From contig NZ_JAHKRM010000016.1 in NCBI RefSeq assembly GCF_019396345.1, positions 150,976-214,975 of the forward strand: a stretch of 64,000 nucleotides of DNA, in the 5' to 3' direction. Origin of the DNA: Nonomuraea guangzhouensis (GTDB lineage: Bacteria; Actinomycetota; Actinomycetes; Streptosporangiales; Streptosporangiaceae). Below are positions 8,081 through 16,773 of the stretch, piece by piece. Within the stretch, counting starts at the first letter, position 1, and each line of letters starts with the position of its first letter. The notes beneath the pieces are model-generated. The model was not told the DNA's origin and did not search any database. It worked only from the letters and a program-made list of their open reading frames with translations. Both the position numbers and the translations under genes were made by a program.

Positions 8081-10222
8081 CTAGTGGGGAAGGGTGTCGT
8101 CGATGACGGGATTTTCCGGATCCGTCTCGGTTTCGTCCTCGTCCGGCGTCTCCCGTACGGGGGCGCAGCCCTGCCCGCAGCCGCCGAAGCGAGCGGAGTT
8201 GATCGGCGTGAACGGCGTGGGATCGATGTCCTTCAGCGCCGCCAGCATGGTGTCCTTCCAGATCGGCCCGGGCACGCTCGCGCCGAACACCTCTGGGAAG
8301 TATTGACCGCCGATGTTGACGTTGTTGAGCTTGTACTTCTGGGCGCCCCGGATGTCGCCGATGCTCACCGCGCCGGCCAGGTCGGGGGTGAACCCGGCGA
8401 ACCACGCGGTGGCCTGGGCGTCGGTGGTGCCGGTCTTGCCCGCGGCGGGCCGGCCGATGCCGCCGACCTTGGACATCGTGCCCTTGGTGAACACCCCGCT
8501 CAGGACGTTCGCCGTGGCGTCCGCGACCTCGGGGTCGAGCGCCTGGCGGCACGTGGGGTTGTACTTCTTGACCTTGCCGTCGCGGTCGGTGATCTGGGTG
8601 ACGGCCATCGGCTCGCAGTATTTGCCGCGGGCCCCGATGGCGGCGTAGGCGTTCGCGACCGTGATCGGGTCCATCTCGTTGATCCCGAGCGTGAAGGTCT
8701 CGTATTCCTGCAGCCTGCCGCCGTCTGCCCGCTTGATGCCCAGCGACTGGGCGGTCTTGATGGTGTCGCAGAGGCCGACGCGCTGCTCCAGCGTCAGGAA
8801 GAAGGTGTTGACCGAGCCCCAGGTGCCGGTCTGCAGTGACTTGAAGCCGGTGCCGCCCTCGTCGTTGGTGACGGTGTGCGACGGGTCGCCGATGTTCTCG
8901 CCCTTGCAGTTCTTGAACGAGGAGTAGTAGGGGGCCCGGTAGCCGCTGCCGACGGTGAAGCCGTCGTTGATCTTCATGCCCTTCTTGAGGGCGGTGATCA
9001 GCGTGAACGTCTTGAAGGTCGAGCCGGGCTGGAAGCCGGTGCCGCCGCCGTGGGCCACGTCGGCCACCACGTTGAGCGACAGCTGGTGCTTCCGCTTGGA
9101 CGTGCCGTACTTCCTGCTGACCGCCATCGCCTTGATCGCTCCGGTGCCCGGCTGGATCAGGGCCTCGCTGGCGATCGGATTGTCGGTGGCGAAGACGTGC
9201 TTCTTGATGGCCTTGTCGGCCGCCGCCTGCATGCTGGGGTCGATCGTGGTCTTGATCTCCAGGCCGCCCCGGCTGAGCAGCGCGGTGCGGATCTTCTGCG
9301 TCTTGCCGAAGACCTTGTTTTTGATGATCTCGTTGCGTACGTACACGCAGAAGTAGGGGTATTTGCTGGACTCGCAGCCGCCGGGCAGCGGGGTGCCCTT
9401 GTAACCGAGCTTCTTGGCCTTGGCCTCCGTGGCCTCCGCCGGCGTGATCTTGCCCAGCTCGGCCATCCGGGCGAGGACGACGTTGCGCCGGTCCAGCAGC
9501 CGCTGCCGGTATTTCTTGCCGAGGTTGGGGTCGGTCTGGTTGGGGTCCTGCACGGCTCCGGCCAGGGTGGCGGCCTGCGCCAGGCTGAGCTCGGAGGCGT
9601 GCACACCGAAGAACCGCTGGGCCGCGGCCTCCACCCCGTAGGCGCTCGCCCCGAAGTAGGCGATGTTCAGGTATTTCTCGAGGATCTGGTCCTTGGTGTA
9701 CTTCTCCTCGACGGCCATCGCGTAGCGCAACTCGTTGAGCTTGCGCGCGTAGGTGGCCTCCAGCGCCTTGTTCTTGTCTTCCTCGGTGGTGGCGTTGTTG
9801 AGCAGCACCTGCTTGACGTACTGCTGGGTGATGCTGGAGCCGCCCTGCGCGGTCCGGCCGGTCCCCAGGTTCTTCGCCAGGGCGCGGATCGTGCCCTCGA
9901 TGTCGATCGGGCCGTGTTCGTAGAACCGGTAGTCCTCGATCGAGATGATCGCCTTCTTCATGACGTCACCCATGTCGGCCAGCTTGATGACGTCGCGATA
10001 CTGCTCGTAGAACTGGGCGATCTCGTTGCCCTTGGCGTCGAGGATCACGGTCTTCTCGGCAGGCGGGGGCTCCAGGAGCTCGGCGGCCTTGAGGTTGAGC
10101 TCCGCGGAAGCGGTCTTGAACAGCGCCCCCGCGCCGCCCACAGCAGGCAGAGCGATGGCGGCCACCAGCACACCCGCGGCCGCTCCCGCTCCGGCAAGCC
10201 GCGCGATACTCCTGGTAATCAC
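8081..10222 (-). CDS. Class A penicillin-binding protein (transglycosylase/transpeptidase)
   Basis: This bifunctional cell-wall enzyme polymerises lipid II and cross-links peptidoglycan on the outer membrane face. After an N-terminal membrane anchor (about 10-35) comes a GT51 domain with catalytic Glu96 in EDYRFYEHGPID and the motif GGSSITQQ. The transpeptidase domain has SxxK at Ser401 (STFK), SVN at 470 and KTG at 596 (713-residue form). The C-terminal tail is acidic. GTG 10222 is preferred: it has an AGGGGG ribosome site at good distance, whereas ATG 10252 (ten residues longer) has a poor site and lies inside a palindrome. It is divergent from a TetR gene. Confidence 0.92.
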   Translation of the reverse strand: MITRSIARLAGAGAAAGVLVAAIALPAVGGAGALFKTASAELNLKAAELLEPPPAEKTVILDAKGNEIAQFYEQYRDVIKLADMGDVMKKAIISIEDYRFYEHGPIDIEGTIRALAKNLGTGRTAQGGSSITQQYVKQVLLNNATTEEDKNKALEATYARKLNELRYAMAVEEKYTKDQILEKYLNIAYFGASAYGVEAAAQRFFGVHASELSLAQAATLAGAVQDPNQTDPNLGKKYRQRLLDRRNVVLARMAELGKITPAEATEAKAKKLGYKGTPLPGGCESSKYPYFCVYVRNEIIKNKVFGKTQKIRTALLSRGGLEIKTTIDPSMQAAADKAIKKHVFATDNPIASEALIQPGTGAIKAMAVSRKYGTSKRKHQLSLNVVADVAHGGGTGFQPGSTFKTFTLITALKKGMKINDGFTVGSGYRAPYYSSFKNCKGENIGDPSHTVTNDEGGTGFKSLQTGTWGSVNTFFLTLEQRVGLCDTIKTAQSLGIKRADGGRLQEYETFTLGINEMDPITVANAYAAIGARGKYCEPMAVTQITDRDGKVKKYNPTCRQALDPEVADATANVLSGVFTKGTMSKVGGIGRPAAGKTGTTDAQATAWFAGFTPDLAGAVSIGDIRGAQKYKLNNVNIGGQYFPEVFGASVPGPIWKDTMLAALKDIDPTPFTPINSARFGGCGQGCAPVRETPDEDETETDPENPVIDDTLPH

Positions 10223-10231
10223 GTCTATCCC

Positions 10232-10267
10232 CCTATTGCTATTAGGATTCATCCTATAGGCATTAGG
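10232..10267. promoter_or_regulatory. Long imperfect palindrome, probable TetR operator
   Basis: Two 17-base arms (10232-10248 and 10251-10267) match at 13 positions around a 2-base centre, in the divergent gap between the PBP and TetR genes. The inner part is CTATTAGGATTCATCCTATAG. It ends 15 bases before the tetR start and 9 bases upstream of the proposed PBP GTG start, so binding would affect both promoters. Confidence 0.65.
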
Positions 10268-10282
10268 TAGCGGGGCGGGACG

Positions 10283-10900
10283 ATGCGTAAGAGACTAACG
10301 CGGCAATCGACGATAGACGGTGCGATCGCCTATGCCGACGAGCACGGCATCGACGCCCTGTCCATCAGCGCGCTGGCCCGCCATCTGGGCGTGGCGGCGC
10401 CCAGCCTGTACGTCCACCTGCCCGGCGGGCTGCGTGACCTGCGGATCGCCCTGTCCGTCAAGGGCCACCGCGACCTCGCCGACCGCTGCCGCCGCGCCGC
10501 CACCGGCCGGTCGGGGGCCGATGCCTTGCGTGCACTTGCCCACGCGCAACGAGCATATGCACGCGAGCACCCGGCCCTGTACGCGGCCACCACCTTCGCC
10601 GTGGACGGCTATGACGACGACGAGGTACGCACCGCCGCGGCCGAGGCGGCGGCCGTCACCACCGACATCCTGGCCGTCGGCGCGCTGTCCGGAGCCGCCC
10701 GTGTGCACGCCGCCCGGGGCATCCGCAGCGCGGTCCAGGGGTTCTGCGCGCTGGAGGCGGCCGGGCTGTTCGCGCTGCGGGTCTCGGTGGACGACAGCTT
10801 CGCCTGGTTGGTGGACGCGCTGGTGACCAAGGCCATGGAGGCCACCGCGCTGTCTACGGGGGCCACCGCCGTTTGGGAGAGTGGGCCTCAGTCGACCTGA
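10283..10900 (+). CDS. TetR family transcriptional regulator
   Basis: This 205-residue protein has an N-terminal helix-turn-helix (about 10-55; SISALARHLGVAAPSLYVHLPG) and a C-terminal ligand domain of the TetR_C_33/WHG type (about 80-190). ATG 10283 follows a purine-rich GGGGCGGGA site. It is divergent from the class A PBP gene and probably binds the palindrome between them, controlling itself and perhaps the PBP. The ligand is unknown. Confidence 0.88.
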   Translation: MRKRLTRQSTIDGAIAYADEHGIDALSISALARHLGVAAPSLYVHLPGGLRDLRIALSVKGHRDLADRCRRAATGRSGADALRALAHAQRAYAREHPALYAATTFAVDGYDDDEVRTAAAEAAAVTTDILAVGALSGAARVHAARGIRSAVQGFCALEAAGLFALRVSVDDSFAWLVDALVTKAMEATALSTGATAVWESGPQST

Positions 10901-11049
10901 TGGGAGCGGCGGTGACGGCCCCCGTCGCGAGCTCCCCTGCTAGAAAGTTTGGGGTGGTCAGGGGTGCTTTGTCGAGTATTTCGAAGATTCTGAAAGTGCC
11001 GCAACCCGCCCTGGCCGGTGCGTGACACCTGAGGCTCGATACTGGGGGA

Positions 11050-11925
11050 ATGGCGATCCTCATCCCGGTCCGGCGCATCGGCCGCCGCGAGTTCGACTTC
11101 GCGCGCCAGGTGGCCGTCATGGCGATCGTGAACAGGACGCCCGACTCCTTCCACGACAAGGGCCGGACGTTCGAGCTGGCCAGAGCCGTCGAGGCGGCAC
11201 AGGAGGCGGTCGCGGCGGGCGCCGACTGGGTGGACGTCGGCGGGTTCGCGTTCCGCGCGGATCAGGAGGGCATCGGCGTCGGCGAGGAGATCGACCGGGT
11301 GGTCCCCGTCATCACCGAGATCAGGGGTGTGACGGACGCCGTCATCTCGGTCGACACCCACCGCGCCGCCGTGGCGGAGGCGGCCCTGGCGGCCGGCGCC
11401 GACGTCATCAACGACACCAACGGGCTGCGCGATCCCGGCATGGCGCGGGTCGCGGCGGAGAGCGGCGCGACCGTGATCGTGACCCACAGCCTCGGCGGGC
11501 CGGGGAAGGCGGTCGCCAAACCGTCGTACGGCGACGTCGTGGCGGAGGTCGCGGCCTTCCTGCGCGAGCGGGTCCGGTTCGCGCTCGACGCCGGCATCCA
11601 CGCCGAGCGGATCATCATCGATCCCGGGCACGACCTGAACAAGAACACCTTCCACTCGCTGGAGCTCACGCGCAGGCTCGACGAGATCACCGCGATCGGC
11701 TACCCCACCCTGGTCGCCCTGTCGAACAAGGACTTCATCGGCGAGACCCTCGGCCGCCCACAGCAGGAGCGGACGGAGGGCACGATCGCCGCGAACGTGA
11801 TCGCCGTCCTGCGGGGCGCCCGGATCCTCCGCGTGCACGACGTGCCCTCGGCGGTCGCGGCCGTACGGATGACCGAGGCCATCCTCGGCTGGCGCGCGCC
11901 GATCGCGCCCCGGCATAACCTGTGA
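11050..11925 (+). CDS. Dihydropteroate synthase-like protein (FolP2 type)
   Basis: This 291-residue TIM-barrel protein belongs to the DHPS family: MAIVNRTPDSFHDKG at the N-terminus, VDVGGFAFR, SVDTHRA, INDTNGL and IDPGHDLNKNTFHS. The sequence is closer to the mycobacterial paralogue FolP2 than to the canonical FolP1 in the folate operon: strand 2 reads VDVGGFAF rather than IDVGGEST, and it has the ALSNKDFIGETLG segment. FolP2 proteins have been reported to lack clear DHPS activity, so a true folate role is uncertain. No other folate gene is nearby. A DUF1992 gene follows after 15 bases. Confidence 0.85.
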   Translation: MAILIPVRRIGRREFDFARQVAVMAIVNRTPDSFHDKGRTFELARAVEAAQEAVAAGADWVDVGGFAFRADQEGIGVGEEIDRVVPVITEIRGVTDAVISVDTHRAAVAEAALAAGADVINDTNGLRDPGMARVAAESGATVIVTHSLGGPGKAVAKPSYGDVVAEVAAFLRERVRFALDAGIHAERIIIDPGHDLNKNTFHSLELTRRLDEITAIGYPTLVALSNKDFIGETLGRPQQERTEGTIAANVIAVLRGARILRVHDVPSAVAAVRMTEAILGWRAPIAPRHNL

Positions 11926-11940
11926 GATGGAGGGCCTCAC

Positions 11941-12345
11941 ATGACAGAGCGCAAACCAGGCGGCATGAGCTTCGAGTCGTGGATCGACCGGCAGATCCGC
12001 GAGGCGACCGAGCGCGGCGAGTTCGACAACCTGCCCGGCACGGGCAAGCCCCTTCCGGACCTTGACAAGCCCGACGACGAGATGTGGTGGATCAAGCAGA
12101 AGGTGCGCAGCGAGGGCCTGTCGATGCCGCTGCCCCCGACGCTCGCCCTGCGCAAGGCCGCGGAGGAGGCGCTCGCCGAAGCCGCGGGCGCCAGGTCGGA
12201 GACAGAGGCCCGGCGGATCGTCGAGGAGATCAACGCCAGGATCCGCGAGGCCATCAGGACCGGACTGCAGGGCCCGCCGCTCAACCTGATGCCCTACGAC
12301 GTCGAGCGCGTCGTCTCCGAGTGGCGGGACCGGCAGGGCCGTTAA
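11941..12345 (+). CDS. DUF1992 domain protein
   Basis: This 134-residue protein carries the DUF1992 signature of DnaJC28-like proteins: SFESWIDRQIREATERGEFDNLPGTGKPLP near the N-terminus, then a helical region with several Arg/Glu-rich segments. No J-domain, signal peptide or membrane segment is present. It lies 15 bases after the folP-like gene and is probably co-transcribed. Its molecular function is not established. Its TAA stop shares TTAA with the stop of the convergent glycosyltransferase gene. Confidence 0.85.
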   Translation: MTERKPGGMSFESWIDRQIREATERGEFDNLPGTGKPLPDLDKPDDEMWWIKQKVRSEGLSMPLPPTLALRKAAEEALAEAAGARSETEARRIVEEINARIREAIRTGLQGPPLNLMPYDVERVVSEWRDRQGR

Positions 12346-13514
12346 CGGGTCCAGTAGCTGTCGTTGATGGGCTCGCGGCTCAGCAACTCGGCGAACAGGT
12401 CCTCCCATAAGGGCATCACCGAGTCGGCCTCGTAGTTGCCGGCCGTCCGCTTGGCCGCCGCGCCCATCCGCAGCCGCAGCGCCTTGTCGGACATCAGCCG
12501 GTCAAGGGCGTGGGCCAGCCCGTCGACGTCCCCGGGCGGCACGAGCAGCCCGTCCTTGCCCGAGGTGAGCACGTCGGCGGGCCCGGTGGGGCAGTCGAAC
12601 GCGGCGACCGGCAGCCCGTGCCCCATCGCCTCGATCATCACCATCGGCAGCCCCTCGAAGCGGGACGAGAGCGCGTAGATCGAGGCCTCGGCCAGCTTCT
12701 CCTCCAACCGATCCGTACGGCCCATCAGCTGCACCCGGTCCTCCAGACCGAGCTCGGAGACGAGCGCGGCGAGCTCGGCCTTCCTGGGGCCGCCGCCGTA
12801 GACGCGCAGCCGCCAGTCGGGATGCCGCTCCGCCGCCTTCTGGAAGGCCGGGATGAGCAGGTCGAAGCCCTTCTGCTTGACCAGCCGCCCGGCCGCCACC
12901 ACGACCGGGTTCACCTGCCTGGAGACCTGCCCCGTCGCGTGCACCGCGTTGGGGATGCGCACGATGGGCGTGCCGGGCAGCAGGATGCGGTATTCGACCT
13001 GGTTCGTCCTGGTCAGCACGACGATCGCGTCGAACCGGCCGTAGTAGCGGGCGATCTCCCGCCTGATCGTCTCGGGATAGGCGCCCAGGTTCATGTGGTC
13101 CTGGGCGACGCAGATGACGCTCTTGGGGGTACGGCGGGCGGAGATCAGGTTGAGCGCGGGCCGGGTCGTGACCAGGATGCCGCCTTCGAGGCCCGAGACG
13201 TAGTCGATGACCGCCCTCTCCACCCGTTCGGTGAAGTACTCGGCGGCGAACTCCCCGAAGGGCACGATCTTGCCGCGCATCCGCCGCCACAGCTTGCGGC
13301 CCAGCGAGTCGGCCGGGACGCCGGCACGCTGGTCGGCCAGGGGCACCAGCGCCACCCGGGGATCGACGGGGAATCGCGGCCTGTCCTTCCGCCGCACGGC
13401 ACTGGCGATCTCCACCTCGTGCCCGAGCGCGGCCATCGCGTTGGCCTGGGTGATCACGGTGCGGATCGTGCCGCCCTGACCGTAGGCATGCAGCAGCAGA
13501 TAACGGATTTTCAT
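12342..13514 (-). CDS. GT4 family glycosyltransferase
   Basis: This 390-residue retaining GT-B glycosyltransferase has an N-terminal acceptor domain with a Gly-rich loop (HAYGQGGTIRTV). Its C-terminal nucleotide-sugar domain includes VVVAAGRLVKQKGFDLLI and the E-x7-E motif in SRFEGLPMVMIEAMGHGLP. ATG 13514 overlaps the TGA of the sulfotransferase gene (ATGA), so the pair is translationally coupled. Together they suggest synthesis of a sulfated glycan or glycoconjugate; donor and acceptor are unknown. Confidence 0.9.
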   Translation of the reverse strand: MKIRYLLLHAYGQGGTIRTVITQANAMAALGHEVEIASAVRRKDRPRFPVDPRVALVPLADQRAGVPADSLGRKLWRRMRGKIVPFGEFAAEYFTERVERAVIDYVSGLEGGILVTTRPALNLISARRTPKSVICVAQDHMNLGAYPETIRREIARYYGRFDAIVVLTRTNQVEYRILLPGTPIVRIPNAVHATGQVSRQVNPVVVAAGRLVKQKGFDLLIPAFQKAAERHPDWRLRVYGGGPRKAELAALVSELGLEDRVQLMGRTDRLEEKLAEASIYALSSRFEGLPMVMIEAMGHGLPVAAFDCPTGPADVLTSGKDGLLVPPGDVDGLAHALDRLMSDKALRLRMGAAAKRTAGNYEADSVMPLWEDLFAELLSREPINDSYWTR

Positions 13515-14341
13515 GAATATCCCCAGCTCCGGCACATGGCCTGGAGCGTCTCGGGCACCTCCTCAGGTGCGGGAAGGTCGCGGCCCGGCTGCACGCTGCC
13601 GGAGCGGATCTTGTCCTGCCAGTCCCCGAGGCCCTTCTTGAGCACGTCGGGCCGGCCGTACGTGAGCATCTCCCGTTCCCAGGGGACGCTCAGGAACTCG
13701 CAGATGGATCTCGTCTCTCGCTCGGGGTCCGCGGTCAGGTCCTCATAACGCACGGTCAGGCCGGTGAGCCCCTTCCTGGCCCGCTGGACCGCCTTCATGT
13801 AACGCAGCGCGTCGGCCGCGGCCTGTTCGCGGTCGCGTTTGTCCGGGTCGGCCTCGTGCCAGGAGGCGGCGATGGAGGCGGGATGGCGCAGCAGGAAGAT
13901 GAAGCGCGCGTCGGGCCAGCAGGTGGCGATGCGCTGGTAGGCGAAGGCGTTGGCCGGGGTCTTGTCCACGATGTGCCGCTTGCCGCTGCGGACCAGCTCG
14001 CGGTGGAGCACCCGGTCCCAGAGCAGATGCTCAAGATCGCACCGGTTGTGACCGAGGGCCGCCATCGACCGCTCCGCCAGCGACGTCCCGAACTCGACCG
14101 CGAGCCGGCGCACGTGCAGCTCGTGCGGGGCGTGGATCAGGGAGTGGGCGTCGAGCATCGAGCGCAGCAGGGTGGAGCCCGATCTGACCGGCGACAGGAT
14201 GAACACCGGCTCGCGCAACAGCCTGTCGGCGGGGTCGGCGGGCGGTCTCGCCGGGCTCTCCGGAGCCGCCTTCCTGACCCGCGAGAACTGGACGCCGGCG
14301 TATTTGCCGAGCGCCTCGTTGAACTTGTGCTGCCAGGTCAT
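13511..14341 (-). CDS. PAPS-dependent sulfotransferase
   Basis: This 276-residue sulfotransferase has the 5'-phosphosulfate loop SPVRSGSTLLRSML (about residues 50-63) and the 3'-phosphate site in FIFLLRHPASIAASWHEAD. It should transfer sulfate from PAPS to a carbohydrate or lipid-linked acceptor. It is the first gene of a two-gene unit with the GT4 enzyme. A small inverted repeat (14413-14427) lies about 72 bases upstream and may regulate it. No membrane segment is seen. Confidence 0.87.
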   Translation of the reverse strand: MTWQHKFNEALGKYAGVQFSRVRKAAPESPARPPADPADRLLREPVFILSPVRSGSTLLRSMLDAHSLIHAPHELHVRRLAVEFGTSLAERSMAALGHNRCDLEHLLWDRVLHRELVRSGKRHIVDKTPANAFAYQRIATCWPDARFIFLLRHPASIAASWHEADPDKRDREQAAADALRYMKAVQRARKGLTGLTVRYEDLTADPERETRSICEFLSVPWEREMLTYGRPDVLKKGLGDWQDKIRSGSVQPGRDLPAPEEVPETLQAMCRSWGYS

Positions 14342-14683
14342 GCGCTTGGAGGTTACCCAGCGTTCCTGGCAATTGGCTGGCAGCGGGCGTGGCGTTCCTT
14401 GGCAGGCAACCGACTGTTACTTACAGTAGTGGAGCAAGATCGCTGTTCCGGCCCCAGCCGCAGCGACGCCGGCGGGTCCCTCTGGGACGACTGAACGTCC
14501 GGCGGCCGATACCGGCCCGATGTCCACACCCCGGGCACCGGGCCGGCGGTCTTCGCGCGGTGAAGAGCGCGTTAACTCCGGTGCAGCAACGGATGATCGC
14601 CTGTGGGCGGGCAGGTGAGCGGGCCCGGCGAAGGTACGTACGCGCCATAGGGTCGCATCCGCAGGCGGACGAGGAGGAACCCG
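14342..14683. other. Divergent intergenic region, 342 bp
   Basis: No gene is supported here; the open frames lack ribosome sites or family features. It separates the sulfotransferase (minus) and sialidase-like (plus) genes and must hold both promoters. It contains a near-repeat GCGTTCCTGGCA (14360-14371) / GCGTTCCTTGGCA (14392-14404) and one inverted repeat described separately. Confidence 0.6.
14413..14427. promoter_or_regulatory. Inverted repeat ACTGTTACTTACAGT
   Basis: Perfect 5-base arms ACTGT/ACAGT flank a 5-base centre, 72 bases upstream of the sulfotransferase start. The form suits a TetR- or GntR-type operator. No cognate regulator is adjacent. Confidence 0.4.
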
Positions 14684-15787
14684 ATGGCGCACGATTACCC
14701 CACATCAGTGCCCTACCGGGCGGGCACCGACGGCTATCACACGTTCCGGATCCCGGCGGCGGTGGTGACCCGGGCCGGCACGATCCTGGCGTTCGCCGAG
14801 GGGCGGCACGGCTCGGCGGGCGATTCGGGCCACATCGACATCGTGCTCAAGAGGTCGACCGACGGCGGTGCCACCTGGGACGGGCCGCACGTGGTCGCCA
14901 CGGAGCCGCGCAAGGGCACGGCGGGCAACCCCGCCCCCGTCGTGACCCGCGACGGTCGGATCGTCCTGGTGTTCGTGCGCAACGGACCCGCCGCCACCGA
15001 GGAGAAGATCAGGCGCGGCCAGGTCGCCGCCGCCGACGGCCGCCGCGTGTACGTCCAGTCGAGCGACGACGACGGCCTCACCTGGTCGGCGCCCCGCGAG
15101 ATCACCGCCGGCGTGAAGCAGCCGAAGTGGCGCTGGTACGCCACCTGCCCCGGCCACGCGCTCGAACTCAGGCGCGGACCCCACGCGGGCCGCCTCGTGG
15201 TCCCCGCCAACCACTCGCTGCCCCCGGCCGGCGCCGACAACGGCACGGAGGGCAAGTACAACGGCGGCCACGCCCTGCTGAGCGACGACGGCGGCGCCAC
15301 CTGGCGCCTCGGGTACGTCGACGACAAACCCGACGGCTACCTCAACATCAACGAGTCCACGGCCACCGAGCTGCCGGACGGCCGGATCTACGTCAACTCC
15401 CGCACCGACTCCACCGCTCCCGGCAACCGGGCCGACGCCTACTCGGCCGACGGCGGTCAGACGCTCGCCGCCCCGTTCCGCCCGCAGGCCGGGCTGGTCT
15501 GCCCGGTCGTCGAGGGCAGCGTGCTGCAATGGGACGAGCCGGACATCCTGCTGTTCTCCGGCCCGGGGGTGCCTGACGCCCGAGCGGTGATGACGGTGCG
15601 GGCGAGCACGGACGGCGGTGTCACCTGGCGGGCCGTGCACACGGTGTCGGGCCTGCCCGCGGCCTACTCGGACCTGGTCAGGGTGGACGCGGACACGGTC
15701 GGGCTGCTGTACGAGACCGGCGACACCAGCCCTTACTCCACCATCGCCTTCCGCCGCGTCCCCATCGGTGAGCTCACGACCCCGTGA
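14684..15787 (+). CDS. Sialidase-like (BNR-repeat) exo-glycosidase
   Basis: This 367-residue six-bladed propeller has the FRIP motif (YHTFRIPA, about residues 20-27) and Asp boxes STDGGATW, SSDDDGLTW, SDDGGATW and STDGGVTW. The Arg of FRIP, an acidic residue in AEGRHGSAGDSGHID and a late Tyr (ILY/LLYET) fit the GH33 catalytic set. No signal peptide is seen, which is unusual for a sialidase. It may act in the cytoplasm, leave by another route, or be a related exo-glycosidase. It is preceded by an AGGAGGAA ribosome site. Its 3' end overlaps the convergent hydrolase gene by 14 bases. Confidence 0.85.
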   Translation: MAHDYPTSVPYRAGTDGYHTFRIPAAVVTRAGTILAFAEGRHGSAGDSGHIDIVLKRSTDGGATWDGPHVVATEPRKGTAGNPAPVVTRDGRIVLVFVRNGPAATEEKIRRGQVAAADGRRVYVQSSDDDGLTWSAPREITAGVKQPKWRWYATCPGHALELRRGPHAGRLVVPANHSLPPAGADNGTEGKYNGGHALLSDDGGATWRLGYVDDKPDGYLNINESTATELPDGRIYVNSRTDSTAPGNRADAYSADGGQTLAAPFRPQAGLVCPVVEGSVLQWDEPDILLFSGPGVPDARAVMTVRASTDGGVTWRAVHTVSGLPAAYSDLVRVDADTVGLLYETGDTSPYSTIAFRRVPIGELTTP

Positions 15788-16622
15788 CCCGGCTGTCGAG
15801 CCAGGGCCGCAGGACCGGCAGGACGTTGGGGGCCTGCATCGCCTGCGTGTGGTCGAGGCCGTCGAGCACGCGCACCTCCCAGCCGAGCGATTCGAGCTCG
15901 GCCCGCCGGCTGACGATCGGCCCGGCGATGTCCACGGTCACGCCGCCCCACCGCTCGCTGTACTCGATCTTGTCGGCCGAGCCCGCGAAGCACAGGCGCG
16001 GGCAGCTCAGGCTCGTCTGCGCCGCCCGGTCGTCGAAACTCCGCAGTTCCTCGTAGAGGGTGACGAACTGCCGGGTCTGGGCCTCCGTCAGGGTGACCTC
16101 GACGGAGTCCCAGTCGTACGCCTCCGTCGGCTCCTTCTTCTGTTGCGGCGCGGGGGTCTGGCCGGACATCTCGTGGGTGACCGTGGTCACGCGGAGCATC
16201 TCCGCGTACGGTCCGCCGAGCGGCGGGTAGCCGCCCATGACGAGCGCCGACAGCCGGTCGGTCCTGATCGCCAGCTGCAACCCGCTGAGGGCGAGCCACG
16301 AGTAGCCGTAGTAGGTGAACCGGGCCGCGTCCACGGCGTCGGCCACCGCGAGCAGGTCGGCGGCGACGTTGGCCGGGGTCAGCGTGTCGGGCTTGGGGGT
16401 GGACATGACGTGGCCCTCGTAGTCGAAGGCGACCACCCTGAAGGCGTCCGCCAGGCCGTCGATGAGGGACCGGCCGAGCGCGGGGTCGACGCCCCACTCG
16501 CGCATCGCGTCGGCCTGGGCGCCTTCGACCGGCACCGGGTTGACCGGCAGCAGCAGCGTCGGGCCCTGGCCGTGGACCGCCAGCTCGATGGTGCTTCCGT
16601 CGTGCAGTTTCGCCTCGGGCAT
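15774..16622 (-). CDS. Alpha/beta hydrolase
   Basis: This 282-residue alpha/beta-hydrolase-fold protein has the nucleophile elbow GYSWLALSG, an oxyanion region around LLPVNPVPVEG, and a late catalytic His in LDGLDHTQAMQ. ATG 16622 was chosen because residues before it in the open frame show no family similarity and lie in the promoter region. A GGAGAG site precedes it. It is divergent from the IclR gene. The substrate is unknown; lactone or ester hydrolysis in the adjacent sugar pathway is possible. Confidence 0.82.
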   Translation of the reverse strand: MPEAKLHDGSTIELAVHGQGPTLLLPVNPVPVEGAQADAMREWGVDPALGRSLIDGLADAFRVVAFDYEGHVMSTPKPDTLTPANVAADLLAVADAVDAARFTYYGYSWLALSGLQLAIRTDRLSALVMGGYPPLGGPYAEMLRVTTVTHEMSGQTPAPQQKKEPTEAYDWDSVEVTLTEAQTRQFVTLYEELRSFDDRAAQTSLSCPRLCFAGSADKIEYSERWGGVTVDIAGPIVSRRAELESLGWEVRVLDGLDHTQAMQAPNVLPVLRPWLDSRVTGS

Positions 16623-16741
16623 CGGGGCTCTCCTTCTAACTCCATACGCCGTAAACCAATGCTTTCCGTACAATAGCTTATGCCGTAAGGAGATGTCACA
16701 GAGGATTTGGACGGCACGCTGATTCCGCAGTACGCTCAAGC

Positions 16742-16758
16742 ATTCCATTATTCGGAAT
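16742..16758. promoter_or_regulatory. IclR-type operator ATTCCATTATTCGGAAT
   Basis: This 17-bp inverted repeat has arms ATTCC/GGAAT and lies 15 bases before the iclR start codon. It matches the motif ATTCCG-N5-CGGAAT found at six other sites in this window. Its position fits autoregulation of iclR. Confidence 0.75.
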
Positions 16759-16773
16759 TTGCTAGGAGTGCTC

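Noticed and set aside
16640..16695. Near-repeats ATACGCCGTAA and TTATGCCGTAA in the iclR-hydrolase gap
   Set aside because: Short, not palindromic, and not found at other promoters; could be chance.
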